DNA of 64,000 bases, from the NCBI RefSeq assembly GCF_000970345.1, contig NZ_LAQU01000010.1, positions 102,283-166,282 on the forward strand, read 5' to 3'. Origin of the DNA: Robbsia andropogonis (GTDB lineage Bacteria > Pseudomonadota > Gammaproteobacteria > Burkholderiales > Burkholderiaceae). Both the position numbers and the translations under genes were made by a program. The notes beneath the pieces were generated by a model that did no database searches, was not told where the DNA came from, and was given only the letters and a program-made list of their open reading frames with translations. Within the stretch, counting starts at the first letter, position 1; each line of letters begins with the position of its first letter. Below are positions 28,685 to 37,934 of the stretch, piece by piece.

Positions 28685-30661
28685 TCAGCGCGTGTCGGTG
28701 ATAGTGGTGTTGTTGTAGAGCTGTCCAGCAATTTTGACGTTCTGCAACGTGATCCCGTTGACGTTCCACGCGTAGATCGGTCCCGGCACGGTGGCGCTGG
28801 CGGGACCGACCGCGGTCGGCGAGCCGAAGTCGCAGTTCGAGATCGTCACGCCGCTGATGGGGGGGATCGCGGGTGTTGGTGCAGGGCCGTTATAGTCGAA
28901 GGCGACCGGGCCTTGCGCGACGATTGCCTGGAAGCATGAACCGGTACTGCCGCTAAGCGTGACGTTGCTCGCGGTGACGTTGGTGATATTGACGTTTTGC
29001 ACTTGCGCTGGGCGCGTGCGAATCGCGTCGCCGGCCGGTTGATAATCGCAATCGAAGGTAATCAGGCCACCCTGCGATGCGGAGGGGTTGCTCGCGGATG
29101 CGGTCGCAACACCGAGCGGTACGGTGCTGTTGATCGGACTGCCTGCCAGTAGCTTGCTGCCATAGCCACCACCTGTCAGGCTTACGCCATTGGGTAGCGT
29201 GACACCGTCGACGTAGAAATTGCGAACGAAACCACCGCGGTTCATATTGGTCTTGATGCGGATCGCGATGTTCAACGAGTTGGTTGCCCAGAACTGATTT
29301 AGCATCGTCAGGTTGCGCGCGTAAATGTTTTCCACGCCACCGCCCATTTCGCTGCCGAGCGTAATACCGCCGTGCCCGCTGTTCATGGTGCAGTTCTGAA
29401 CCACATGATTTTGAGCGGGTCCGTATTCCGTGTCGAGATTCTTGCCGGATTTGATGGCGATGCAGTCGTCGCCAGTGTTGAAGGTCATGCTGTCGCACAA
29501 TACGTTATTGCAAGCGTCGGGATCGAAGCCGTCGTTATTCGGCCCGATGCTGTCCACCATCACGCCGCGGATCACCACGTTCGTGCAATCTGTAGGGTGA
29601 TGCTGCCAGAACGGCGTGTTTTGGGTGTGGTAGTTTTCCATCAGCACGTTGGTGCAACCAATGAACTCGACCATGCAAGGGCGTAGGTAGTGGCCTAGCC
29701 CAAAGATGCGCTGCGCGACGGGCACGCCGGCTTCGGATAGCGCTGGGAGATAGTTCTGATCCTGTTGCCAAGGTGTTGCGGAATTAGTTAGTAATGCATA
29801 TAGTGATGAAGAAATGCCAGGAACCTTTGTCTGCAGGTCAACGTTGTTAGGGTTCGCGTAGGATTGCGAGGGCGTCGATGAACTCGTGCAACCATAGGTC
29901 CCCGTGCTTCCCTTGTATGTCCACCAGCAGGTTGCCGTGTTGCCCGATCCGGTGAATGGCGTCATTGCCTGGCCGTTCAGGATGGAGGTCACGTCCTCGC
30001 CTGTCAGCGCGATGTTGGTGGCATTGCGCGCGTAGACAGGTGCACCGAAGTTAAGGCAGTCGTTGGCCTGCCAGCGGCTATAAAAAAGATTGCCATTTGT
30101 GCCGCAATTGACGGGTCCATCCTTGGCGTAGTCGGCGGGGTTAGGACTGAAGAAGATCGTGCAGTTTGCACTGAGATGAAAGTTGACATTACTTTGCAAT
30201 ACGATCGGCCCAGCGCAATACCAATTTCCAGCCGGCACCACCACGCGTCCTCCGCCAGCAGCCGTGCAGGCATTGATCGCGGCAAGGAAGGCCGGACGCG
30301 AGTCGAACGCGCCGCTGGCCTGAGTGACGCCCGAGCCCGGGCTGACGGGGGACTTTGTCGCGTCGGTGTACGGGCTCGTCTGGGCAATCACGGCACAAGG
30401 CTGCGCGCCGTAGTTCACGACCGAGAAATCGATGGCTGGAAAGGCGGACTGGGTAATGCCGCTTAGCGACGAAATGATATTTGTCGCGGCACCCGTTGGT
30501 CCCCAGATAGGATCGCCTGATGTGCCGGTACCGCTGCAGCCACCAAGTAAGTGGCTTCCCATTACTGCACCGCTATAGCAAAGAAAATGTCGTCTAGTAA
30601 TCCTAAATGGTATGTGTGTTTTGTGATCGTTAGACGTCGCGTCGAGATTGGGGGCGGTCAC
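28685..30661 (-). CDS. Tat-type GH28 polygalacturonase-family lipoprotein
   Basis: About 658 residues, much longer than ordinary GH28 enzymes. Near the N terminus, RITRRHFLCYSGAVMGS followed by LLGGC reads as a twin-arginine signal with a lipobox Cys, so the protein is probably exported folded and anchored. The beta-helix domain begins near residue 75. GH28 motifs are present with variation: NNDGFDPDAC, NTGDDCIAIKSG, NSGHGGITLG and IRIKT. The insertion between residues about 200 and 330 is rich in Ser, Thr and Cys. A GTG at 30661 preceded by GGAGA fits best. It may be an exo-polygalacturonase or act on branched pectin. Confidence 0.85.
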   Translation of the reverse strand: MTAPNLDATSNDHKTHIPFRITRRHFLCYSGAVMGSHLLGGCSGTGTSGDPIWGPTGAATNIISSLSGITQSAFPAIDFSVVNYGAQPCAVIAQTSPYTDATKSPVSPGSGVTQASGAFDSRPAFLAAINACTAAGGGRVVVPAGNWYCAGPIVLQSNVNFHLSANCTIFFSPNPADYAKDGPVNCGTNGNLFYSRWQANDCLNFGAPVYARNATNIALTGEDVTSILNGQAMTPFTGSGNTATCWWTYKGSTGTYGCTSSSTPSQSYANPNNVDLQTKVPGISSSLYALLTNSATPWQQDQNYLPALSEAGVPVAQRIFGLGHYLRPCMVEFIGCTNVLMENYHTQNTPFWQHHPTDCTNVVIRGVMVDSIGPNNDGFDPDACNNVLCDSMTFNTGDDCIAIKSGKNLDTEYGPAQNHVVQNCTMNSGHGGITLGSEMGGGVENIYARNLTMLNQFWATNSLNIAIRIKTNMNRGGFVRNFYVDGVTLPNGVSLTGGGYGSKLLAGSPINSTVPLGVATASASNPSASQGGLITFDCDYQPAGDAIRTRPAQVQNVNITNVTASNVTLSGSTGSCFQAIVAQGPVAFDYNGPAPTPAIPPISGVTISNCDFGSPTAVGPASATVPGPIYAWNVNGITLQNVKIAGQLYNNTTITDTR

Positions 30662-31304
30662 TGCTGTCTCCGTCTTGGTTTTGTAATTTTGTCGATGTAT
30701 ACGCGTTAGCAGCACAACACTTCAGTCATACGACGACAGGTGAATCATACGCGCGTTGCGATAAATGGAACGTACGTGTCTACCCTAGTCATGCAGCACG
30801 AAATTTCGTCATTATTGCAATGTGTAAGGTGTATTTCTAAGAAAATTAGCGATCCAAAATGGGACGATCGCAAAATAATAGTTGCATATGATGGTCCATG
30901 AGACATTTAGATATGATGTATGACATCTTTAATAGTGGCGATCTGACAGACCAACATGCCGCTCTCTATTTTTGGGTAGTTATGCAAAGTAAAGAGGGTA
31001 AGCCAACCAAGTAAAGATGCTGGGCTTTCGGTTCAATTTCTTTGACTATGCCAATGCGTGGAGATAAGCGGTCGCGAAGAGGGGGGGCAGAAATTACTTA
31101 CGGAGAAGGCGATCACTTCAAATCGCCTGACAAGACGTGGCCGCCAAACAGGAGGAGGGCAGCCTGAACATGTGGAAAGTAACTGCGAAGCGCGCCTCGG
31201 CATGGAAGACAACGCGATGTAATCGCCAGTTATTTTCTATCGATTATCCGCGCCATCTTCAAATTATGCACCGATCGGCGAACGGTGTGCCGAGGTTGTC
31301 GGCG
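30662..31304. other. AT-rich intergenic region upstream of the GH28 lipoprotein gene
   Basis: About 640 bases with no convincing coding frame. It must hold the promoter of the GH28 gene pair and the 3' end of the chemoreceptor gene. A perfect seven-base stem AGGCGAT/ATCGCCT with an eight-base loop lies at 31107-31128, without a T-run. An 80-codon frame at 31137-31376 overlaps the chemoreceptor end and is not protein-like. Confidence 0.5.
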
Positions 31305-32975
31305 TTATGCAGTCATGGGCGCCTGGGCAGGTACACGCGAGAGCGACTTTTTGGGCGACGCCCGACGAGCGGTTGATGGTTTTTGCACTGACTGCTGCTG
31401 AGTCGCGATTTGCGGTTTCACCTGGAAAATAGCTACCGCGTCGCGCAGGCTCTGCGCTTGATCTGCCATGGCCTGCGCTGCGGCCGAGGCTTGCTCTACC
31501 AGCGCTGCATTTTGCTGCGTCACTTCATCCATTTGGTTGACGGCAACGTTCACCTGTTCGATCCCGGTGCTCTGTTCTGTTGACGCAGACGCTACTTCTC
31601 CGATGATGTCGGTCACACGCTGCACCGAGCGAACCACTTCGTTCATCGTGCCGCCTGCATCGTGAACGAGGCGTGATCCAGCACTAACATGCTCTACCGA
31701 AGCACTGATGAGATCCTTGATTTCTTTCGCGGCGGTCGCGCTACGTTGCGCGAGCGTGCGTACTTCACCCGCGACGACGGCGAAACCACGTCCTTGTTCA
31801 CCGGCACGCGCCGCCTCTACCGCAGCGTTAAGAGCGAGAATATTCGTTTGAAATGCAATGCTCTCGATGACCGAGATAATTTCGGCTACCCGCGTCGAGC
31901 TGTTTGAAATGTCTTCCATGGTTGATACTACCTTTTGGACAGCTTCGCCACCCGCGGCGGCTATTTGTGACGCTGTCGCCGCCAATGTGCTGCCTTGGCG
32001 CGCATTATCCGTATTCTGGCGGACAGTGGAAGTGAGTTCTTCCATGCTCGCAGCCGTTTCTTCCAGAGAAGCTGCTTGTTCTTCGGTCCGCTGTGACAGA
32101 TCGACGTTACCTTGCGCGATCTCGCCCGCGGCGACGGAAATGGATTCCGCCGAGACTTTGATACCGGTGACGATTTCGCTTAGATTCCTCCGCATGGATT
32201 CGAGTGATGCCATCAGGCTACCTGTGTCACCCTCGGTTAGATGCATTTCAACCATAAGATTGCCACCTGCAATTTCGCGGGCGACCGTTTGCGCGTCGGC
32301 TGGCTCCCCCCCTAACTGTCGCAAGATGCTTCGAGTAATCAAAATAGCGGCCACGACGCCAATTGCCATTGCGAGTGCGATGACCGCCCACGTTACGCTG
32401 TTGATCGTCGCATAGGTCGCCGCTGCCTCGGCGGCAGCTTGTTCATTGAGCTCGTCTTCAAAATTGGCAAGTTCATCTAGGCGAGATATCCAGTCCGACG
32501 TTTTTTGCCAAGCTTGCTTGATCAACACCTCGGTCGCGCCCGCCTGGTCGTTTGCCTGGGCGAGGTTGATGGCGTTGACCCAAATCGGTTTGGTGGCGCC
32601 TTCGTCTATCTTTAGCTGGGCGAAGAGCCTATGTTCTCGCTCCGTAGTGCCTGATTCCTGGGCGAATATTTGTCCGAGCTTGTCATACGTATCCTGATAG
32701 GTCTTGTCTTGTGCCGCGATGCGCGCTATTTGTTGCGTGATTTGAGACTGATCGGTGAGTAACGCTACGTTTCGGATTGCGATCGCGCGATCACGCACCG
32801 TTGATTTGAGAGCGTTTGCCAGTCTTCCTTCTGTATTGTTGATGCGCGCAATTTCGTCTAGCTTGGTATATAACGTTTTTTCTGAATAGAAGCCTAATGC
32901 GGAAAGCAGGGCCAAGAGCGCAAGAACGAGCCCAAAGCCTAAAGCAAGTCGGGACGATACTTTCAATCCTTTCAT
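31305..32975 (-). CDS. methyl-accepting chemotaxis protein
   Basis: 556 residues. TM1 is at about residues 10-30. A periplasmic four-helix-bundle sensor (4HB type) follows, TM2 lies near 190-213 ([20 protein letters not shown]), then a HAMP domain, then the cytoplasmic coiled-coil with the conserved hairpin tip [20 protein letters not shown]. The C terminus ends PMTA with no NWETF-like pentapeptide for CheR tethering, so adaptation may rely on other receptors. AGGAG precedes the ATG at 32975. A sigma-28 promoter lies at 33017-33044. Its closeness to pectinase genes suggests sensing of a plant-derived compound, but the ligand is unknown. Confidence 0.95.
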   Translation of the reverse strand: MKGLKVSSRLALGFGLVLALLALLSALGFYSEKTLYTKLDEIARINNTEGRLANALKSTVRDRAIAIRNVALLTDQSQITQQIARIAAQDKTYQDTYDKLGQIFAQESGTTEREHRLFAQLKIDEGATKPIWVNAINLAQANDQAGATEVLIKQAWQKTSDWISRLDELANFEDELNEQAAAEAAATYATINSVTWAVIALAMAIGVVAAILITRSILRQLGGEPADAQTVAREIAGGNLMVEMHLTEGDTGSLMASLESMRRNLSEIVTGIKVSAESISVAAGEIAQGNVDLSQRTEEQAASLEETAASMEELTSTVRQNTDNARQGSTLAATASQIAAAGGEAVQKVVSTMEDISNSSTRVAEIISVIESIAFQTNILALNAAVEAARAGEQGRGFAVVAGEVRTLAQRSATAAKEIKDLISASVEHVSAGSRLVHDAGGTMNEVVRSVQRVTDIIGEVASASTEQSTGIEQVNVAVNQMDEVTQQNAALVEQASAAAQAMADQAQSLRDAVAIFQVKPQIATQQQSVQKPSTARRASPKKSLSRVPAQAPMTA

Positions 32976-33016
32976 TTTATTCGCTCCTGACGAGTAGTCG
33001 AACGTTTGTTTGTCGT

Positions 33017-33044
33017 TTAGCGGCAGGGCGTTTTTAAAATTTAG
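33017..33044 (-). promoter_or_regulatory. sigma-28 (FliA) promoter of the chemoreceptor gene
   Basis: Read on the minus strand: CTAAA, exactly 15 bases, then GCCGCTAA. This matches the flagellar sigma-28 consensus CTAAA-N15-GCCGATAA at all but one position. It ends about 40 bases before the receptor start codon. Confidence 0.75.
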
Positions 33045-33802
33045 TAAATCGGTAAAAAATGGTTATTGTATTTTTCAATGAACTATTTTCCGATTGACGA
33101 AATATGACTATCGATGCGTCGTGCGCTTGGCTATCTGACGCCAATTAGAGATGAGTGTCTATCGTCAGAGAAAGTAATTTCTATGAAAGATTATTGTAAT
33201 TAACTGTTTTTACTCTGAACGCTTCTCGGATTACATGATTGGTCATGCGAGTGTTGATTCAAGGCCTTAAATAGCGCGAGTGATAGGGCTTTACGCGTGC
33301 TGCCAGTGAATAGAGATTAATGAGCAATAGGCAAAAAATATCAGATATGCTCATTAAAGATAGCAAGAATCATATGATTTTTCACCAACGCCGAAATTTT
33401 GCACCACTGCCAGCGCCAGCTTTAGCCATCTACGATCACCTGTTAATAAGTCGTTTCGGCGTAATCGAATCTCTACAACAAAGCATCATGCACGTGCGCT
33501 ATTTATCAAGTTGCAGTCGCCGCCGTGATTGCGATAATCCAAAGCGTTCGGCAATTCAATACCATTTCTATAGGGAAAGTGATCGAATATGCCGATCGCC
33601 GGATCAACCTATGGCGAAGCCGCGCGTGCTCCTGCGAATAAGACTAGAAGTTCAGGATCCTCTGTGGTTGGGGACTGGCGACAAAAGTGGACGGGCGCGC
33701 CGTAATAAACGCGCATTGATCGTTGCTGGCGAAAGCTTCTAGCGCCGGCACCTGGCCGCCACCTCCAGGCCATGCCAGGAGAGCGTAAACGTCTTAAACA
33801 TC
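33045..33802. other. AT-rich intergenic region without a supported gene
   Basis: About 760 bases, visibly AT-rich up to 33.6 kb, between the chemoreceptor promoter and the end of the DUF1989 operon. The only long frame (33320-33742, plus strand) has no ribosome-binding site and a composition unlike the neighbours. A weak TGGCC/GGCCA stem at 33753-33772 may mark the end of the DUF1989 operon. Confidence 0.5.
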
Positions 33803-34477
33803 TTAGCAGGACGGCACCCACGACTGTGTACCTGGCAGGTCTGACCCGATGTTCTCCAGTATCGTAATTTCCACGGGTTTGGGCGTATTGTCGCCCTGGC
33901 CCTGAATCTTGACGATATCTTGCGGACAGGCGGAAAACGCGACGAAACAATCCATTTCCGCGCGCAATGTAATGTATTCGCCGGCCTTCGTCACGGTAGG
34001 CAAGGTAAGCAGGGTAATGCCGTCTGGTTGCACACGAATATTCATGAAAATGTTGAAGGACGCAAGGTTCGGGCGCGGAGGGGTCACGCCGAGTTCGAAC
34101 ATGCCTTCGAACATGTTGTCGCAGCAGTTCCGGTGATAGCCACGTACGCCTAGCAGTTCATACCGCTTGCGATCACAGGCAGCCATGAAGGTGTCGTGAA
34201 CGCCTGGTGTCGTATCCTCGACCAGAGTCAGCACAGGATGACGTTGATTGGTCACGAAGCTGTCGCCGAGGATCGGGTTCAGCCGTTGATTCCATACGCG
34301 TGTGGTCTCCATGCACATGTATTCGTTGAGGTCATACGCATTCCAGGCCCAACAATCCACTACCTGGGTACCATGTGTGTTGACGATGCGTACAGCTTGA
34401 CCTGTCTTCAGTCGAACCGCCTTGCCGTGACCGGCGGGAACGGTCGACGTCTGTTGATTCGTGTCGTTCATGGACAT
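33803..34477 (-). CDS. DUF1989 protein (urea-carboxylase-associated / carboxyguanidine deiminase family), third copy
   Basis: 224 residues of DUF1989. The best studied members, CgdA and CgdB, form a carboxyguanidine deiminase in guanidine assimilation. Family landmarks are VVDCWAWNA, GYHRNCCDNMFEG and SACPQDI with an NxxPKPVEI tail. It shares GxHRNCxDNM and CPQDI with the copy at 37297. The ATG at 34477 has AGGAA at good spacing and overlaps the 3' end of the ABC ATPase gene by ten bases, so the protein is made from the same message as the transporter. Its substrate is likely a carboxylated guanidino, ureido or amidino compound, but this is inference from family. Confidence 0.85.
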   Translation of the reverse strand: MSMNDTNQQTSTVPAGHGKAVRLKTGQAVRIVNTHGTQVVDCWAWNAYDLNEYMCMETTRVWNQRLNPILGDSFVTNQRHPVLTLVEDTTPGVHDTFMAACDRKRYELLGVRGYHRNCCDNMFEGMFELGVTPPRPNLASFNIFMNIRVQPDGITLLTLPTVTKAGEYITLRAEMDCFVAFSACPQDIVKIQGQGDNTPKPVEITILENIGSDLPGTQSWVPSC

Positions 34478-35271
34478 TTGGATTCCTGGTTGAAGCGAGT
34501 GAGAAATTGCTGCAGGCGGGGCGACGAAGGCGCATCGAGTACTTCTGCAGGCGGACCCTGTTCGACGATGCAACCGCCATCCATGAAGATCACGCGATCT
34601 GCAGCATCGCGTGCGAAACCTATCTCATGCGTGACGACAATCATCGTGGTGTTCTTTGCGGCGAGACCGCGCATTACCGCGAGTACTTCGCCGACGAGTT
34701 CCGGGTCGAGCGCGCTGGTAGGCTCGTCGAAGAGGATCACTTCCGGTGCCATCGCAAGGGTGCGAGCGATCGCCACGCGTTGCTGCTGTCCGCCCGACAG
34801 GTTGGCGGGCATCGCGGTATGCTTGCCAGTCAAACCCACTTGCCGCAGGGCCTCCACAGCACGTTCACCTGCGGCAAGGCTGTTCATCCGCTTGACCGAT
34901 AGCAGGCCTTCCTTTACGTTCTCAAGCACAGTCATGTGCGGCCAGAGATTGAAGCTTTGAAACACCATGCCGATACGGCTGCGCTGCGCGCGTATCTCGT
35001 GGTCGGGGCGCGGCGTGGTCGACCCGTTCGCGTTTTCACGCAAACCGATTCGCTCATCGCCGATCCAGATGCCGCCCTCGTCGGGCGGAGACAGCCAATT
35101 CATACAGCGCAGCAGTGTCGATTTCCCGGAGCCGGATGGGCCGAGGACGCAGACGGTTTCGCCACGGCGTACGGTCAAATCGATACCATCCAGAATGCGG
35201 TTCGGACCAAACGATTTGACGATGCCGGTTGCCTTCAATGCTACGGGCACGGTGGTGCCGGATAGGTTCAT
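34468..35271 (-). CDS. polar-amino-acid-type ABC ATPase
   Basis: 267 residues. Walker A GPSGSGKS, Q-loop FQSFNLWPHMTVLENV, signature LSGGQQQRV, Walker B VILFDEPTSALDPELVGEVL and switch VTHEIGFA are all those of HisP/GlnQ-type ATPases. It powers uptake together with the two permeases upstream. The ATG at 35271 is preferred with GGTGA upstream; the longer frame from 35325 would overlap the permease gene. The genes are packed with overlaps of a few bases, which indicates a single operon. Confidence 0.93.
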   Translation of the reverse strand: MNLSGTTVPVALKATGIVKSFGPNRILDGIDLTVRRGETVCVLGPSGSGKSTLLRCMNWLSPPDEGGIWIGDERIGLRENANGSTTPRPDHEIRAQRSRIGMVFQSFNLWPHMTVLENVKEGLLSVKRMNSLAAGERAVEALRQVGLTGKHTAMPANLSGGQQQRVAIARTLAMAPEVILFDEPTSALDPELVGEVLAVMRGLAAKNTTMIVVTHEIGFARDAADRVIFMDGGCIVEQGPPAEVLDAPSSPRLQQFLTRFNQESKCP

Positions 35272-35276
35272 GCTGT

Positions 35277-35951
35277 TCACCGGGACAAGGCGACTCGTTG
35301 GGTGCTGTCGAGGCGGCGTTCCCAATGGCGGGTCAAGAGGTGGATGACAGACGTCGCGGCCCAGTAGACCAGCGCGACGACGAAGTAGACTTCCAGTGGC
35401 GCATAGGTGTCGGACACGACGGCCTTCGCTGCGAACATGAACTCATGCACCGAGATCACGGACAGCAGTGCGGAATCCTTGAGCAGACCGATTAACAGCC
35501 CGGTCAACGTGGGAAGTAAGAGCGGCAGCGCTTGGGGCGCAATGATGCGTCGCGTGATTTTTGCCGGCGACATGCCGATTGCAATCCCTGCCTCAATGCT
35601 GCCCGCAGGCACGGCGTCGATAGCCGCATGCATGACTTCCGCGACGTATGGGCCATAATAGATCGCGAGCGTGGCGGTGCCAACCAGCGGAGCAGGCAAC
35701 AGCACGCCAAAGTCCGGCAAGACGAAGAACGTCACATACAGTAATACGAGCAAGGGCAAACCCAGCGTCAACGCCGTATAGCCGCGAATCAATGTTACAA
35801 GCCATGGTGCGCCGCACCGCTGACCCATGGTCAGCAACCCACCGAGCAGGCTGGACATTACCGCCCCGGCCGCGCAGAGCCAGAGTGTGCCCCCAAATCC
35901 TTGTGCGAGGTCGCTCCAATGTCCGGAGAGAACGTCGAGGTCGAACCTCAT
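35277..35951 (-). CDS. HisM-type ABC permease
   Basis: 224 residues with about five membrane helices. The amino-acid permease signature is visible in the loop after GIAIGMSPAKITRRIIAPQALPLLLPTL. Its start overlaps the stop of the preceding permease gene (ATGA), with GGGAG upstream. It pairs with the other permease to form the heterodimeric channel of the polar-amino-acid importer. Confidence 0.92.
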   Translation of the reverse strand: MRFDLDVLSGHWSDLAQGFGGTLWLCAAGAVMSSLLGGLLTMGQRCGAPWLVTLIRGYTALTLGLPLLVLLYVTFFVLPDFGVLLPAPLVGTATLAIYYGPYVAEVMHAAIDAVPAGSIEAGIAIGMSPAKITRRIIAPQALPLLLPTLTGLLIGLLKDSALLSVISVHEFMFAAKAVVSDTYAPLEVYFVVALVYWAATSVIHLLTRHWERRLDSTQRVALSR

Positions 35952-36631
35952 CGTGTCGCTCCCGTAGCAATAGGCGTGGCGTGCGCCATGCGCGGCTTCT
36001 GCTGAATGCGTCGCGCGGCGTAGATCACCGGAAGCGCGACCGCTAGATAGCCAACGCTGACGATCAACATCACTTGCGTCGACGTATAGGTGCGGGCGAT
36101 CACCATTTGTCCCGCATACGTGAGTTCGGTCACCGCCACGACCGACGCCAGCGGCGTGGTTTTCAGGAGGATCGTGAATTCGTTGATCAGCGCCGGCAGG
36201 CTCGCCCTCAGCACCTGCGGCAGCGCAATGCGTAATGCGATACGCCAGGGCGCCATGCCGAGTGCGATCGCCGCTTCATAATGACCGGTCGTGACGATCC
36301 GGAGATTTCCTCGGAGGATTTCGGCGGTGTAAGCGCCACTGTTCAGTCCGAGAGTTAGCGCCGCTGCCAACATCGGTCGACCGCCCAGACCAATAAGGGG
36401 CAGCGTGAAGAACAGGATGAAAAGTTGCACGAGCGCCGGGGTCCCCCGCATAAAGCTGATGTAGAGGCGGGCGGCCCAGCGCAACGGTGCGATACGCGTC
36501 AGTTGCATCGCCAGGGCGAGATGGCCGAACAGAACGCTGCCCGTCACGCCGAATAGCGTCAGTTCCACGGTCAGCAACCAGCCGTCGATCAGCGTAGGCA
36601 GGCTGTGGATCACTTGCGGGTCGAGGCCCAT
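35948..36631 (-). CDS. HisQ-type ABC permease
   Basis: 227 residues with several membrane helices. Family marks are YISFMRGTPALVQLFILFF and the EAA loop HYEAAIALGMAPWRIALRIALPQVL. AGGAGGG lies before the ATG at 36631, the best ribosome-binding site in this operon. It forms the channel with the downstream permease; the gene follows a DUF1989 gene after 18 bases. Confidence 0.92.
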   Translation of the reverse strand: MGLDPQVIHSLPTLIDGWLLTVELTLFGVTGSVLFGHLALAMQLTRIAPLRWAARLYISFMRGTPALVQLFILFFTLPLIGLGGRPMLAAALTLGLNSGAYTAEILRGNLRIVTTGHYEAAIALGMAPWRIALRIALPQVLRASLPALINEFTILLKTTPLASVVAVTELTYAGQMVIARTYTSTQVMLIVSVGYLAVALPVIYAARRIQQKPRMAHATPIATGATR

Positions 36632-36649
36632 TGCGGCGCCCTCCTGAGA

Positions 36650-37285
36650 TCAGAGTTCGTCGAGTTCTTCCGCAGCCGAAAGTGCGATCGCGCCAGGGGT
36701 GTCGTTACCTGAAATGCCAGTGCAACAGGCAGATACGATAAAAATCATATCCGTGACGACACGGCATGCAATGAAATCTCCCGAGCGCGTGGGGTTCGGC
36801 AGCGGTTCGATGCGGCCGTCACGATGCAGCGCGACATGCATGAAGAGGTTGATCGGGTCAGGTATCTTCGGCGGCTTGAGGCCGAGTGCGTCGATCACCG
36901 CCTTGACGGACTCGACGCAACCTGTCTGTCCGGCATGGCCTTGTTCGGCGAGATATGCGGTCGTGGATGCGGGGAGCAATAAGTCGTGCTTGCCGCTGGA
37001 ATCCTTGCCCAGCACCATCATGGCGCGGCGACGATTGCTGACGAGACGCATGCCGGCCTGCAACACGTACGAATTACTGAACACTCGCGTGTGATGAACT
37101 GACAGGTAGACGTCGTCGTTGGTCTGACTGAATCCGAACATGGACGCGACCGCACCGGGTGCTTTCGCTTCAATGCGCAGGATCTGACCGGCTTTTACGT
37201 TGATAGCGCCGCTTTCCCCGGCCGGTACGAGGACGGTTTGCGGCGGCAGTGCAGGGCGGGAGGCCGGATCTTTTAGAAGCAGCAT
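36650..37285 (-). CDS. divergent DUF1989 protein, second copy
   Basis: 211 residues. It aligns in outline with the other two DUF1989 proteins of this operon (VPAGESGAINVKAGQILRI start; PDPINLFMH in the middle; GDFIACRVVTDMIFIVSAC late), but the GHRNCxDNM motif is replaced by AGQTGCVESVK and CPQDI by CCTGISG. It may therefore be a non-catalytic or differently acting partner, as in a two-subunit enzyme. The ATG at 37285 follows the previous stop by about twelve bases; no strong ribosome-binding site is visible, so coupling is likely. Confidence 0.75.
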   Translation of the reverse strand: MLLLKDPASRPALPPQTVLVPAGESGAINVKAGQILRIEAKAPGAVASMFGFSQTNDDVYLSVHHTRVFSNSYVLQAGMRLVSNRRRAMMVLGKDSSGKHDLLLPASTTAYLAEQGHAGQTGCVESVKAVIDALGLKPPKIPDPINLFMHVALHRDGRIEPLPNPTRSGDFIACRVVTDMIFIVSACCTGISGNDTPGAIALSAAEELDEL

Positions 37286-37296
37286 AATGTGTCGGT

Positions 37297-37914
37297 TCAG
37301 GCGACGGCGCGGGTCGCAGGCAAGATGGAAATGGCGATGTCGGTGACCTTGAGGCCGTTGCCCGGAATAATGTCTTGCGGGCATGACGACACTGCGCACA
37401 CCAGGTCTTCGAGTACGTCGAAGGTGATGTGGTCCCCCGGCTTGCTGGTGGGATCGGTGACCTGCATGCGGCAGTCGGCGGTGACTGGCCCGTTCTGAAA
37501 CAGATTGAACGGTTCGGGGACATCGAATGGTGCTAATCCATATAGCGCAAGTCCGGCGTGCATGTTGTCGAGACAGTTGCGATGTCCTGCCACGTTGAAA
37601 TCAACCGTAAAGCGGGTGTCGTCGCACGCGGGGACGTTGGCGTCGTGAACACCGACCGTGTCCTCGATGACCCGCAATAGAGGGCGTCCCAGCGACGAAT
37701 ACAATGCGTCACCGATATTGAAAAACAGGGTGTGAAGCTGCCGACGCGTGTGGGTTGGCGAGAGCTTCTCGCGATGGTCGCCGGCGACGATGGCGACGAA
37801 ATCGGCGGCCTGCTGGCCTTCGACATCGGTGATGGTCAATCGTTGGCCCGCCTTCACTTCGAAAGTACGGCCATGCCCCGCCTTAACGGTGATATTCAGA
37901 ACTGGATCGGTCAT
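37297..37914 (-). CDS. DUF1989 protein (carboxyguanidine deiminase family), first copy
   Basis: 205 residues of DUF1989. Conserved marks are VEGQQAADFVAI, the early SPTHTRRQLHTLF, AGHRNCLDNMHAG, PFNLFQNGP and SSCPQDIIPGNG. The motif set matches the copy at 33803 and the CgdA/CgdB family known to deiminate carboxyguanidine. It is the first enzyme gene after the binding-protein gene, with about 20 bases between. No biotin-dependent carboxylase for guanidine or urea is encoded in this window, so the actual substrate remains open. Confidence 0.87.
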   Translation of the reverse strand: MTDPVLNITVKAGHGRTFEVKAGQRLTITDVEGQQAADFVAIVAGDHREKLSPTHTRRQLHTLFFNIGDALYSSLGRPLLRVIEDTVGVHDANVPACDDTRFTVDFNVAGHRNCLDNMHAGLALYGLAPFDVPEPFNLFQNGPVTADCRMQVTDPTSKPGDHITFDVLEDLVCAVSSCPQDIIPGNGLKVTDIAISILPATRAVA

Positions 37915-37934
37915 TGCTGTTGAGTTGCTCGCTT

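Noticed and set aside
33320..33742. 140-codon plus-strand frame in the AT-rich gap
   Set aside because: No ribosome-binding site, no domain, shift of composition within the frame; not supported as a gene.
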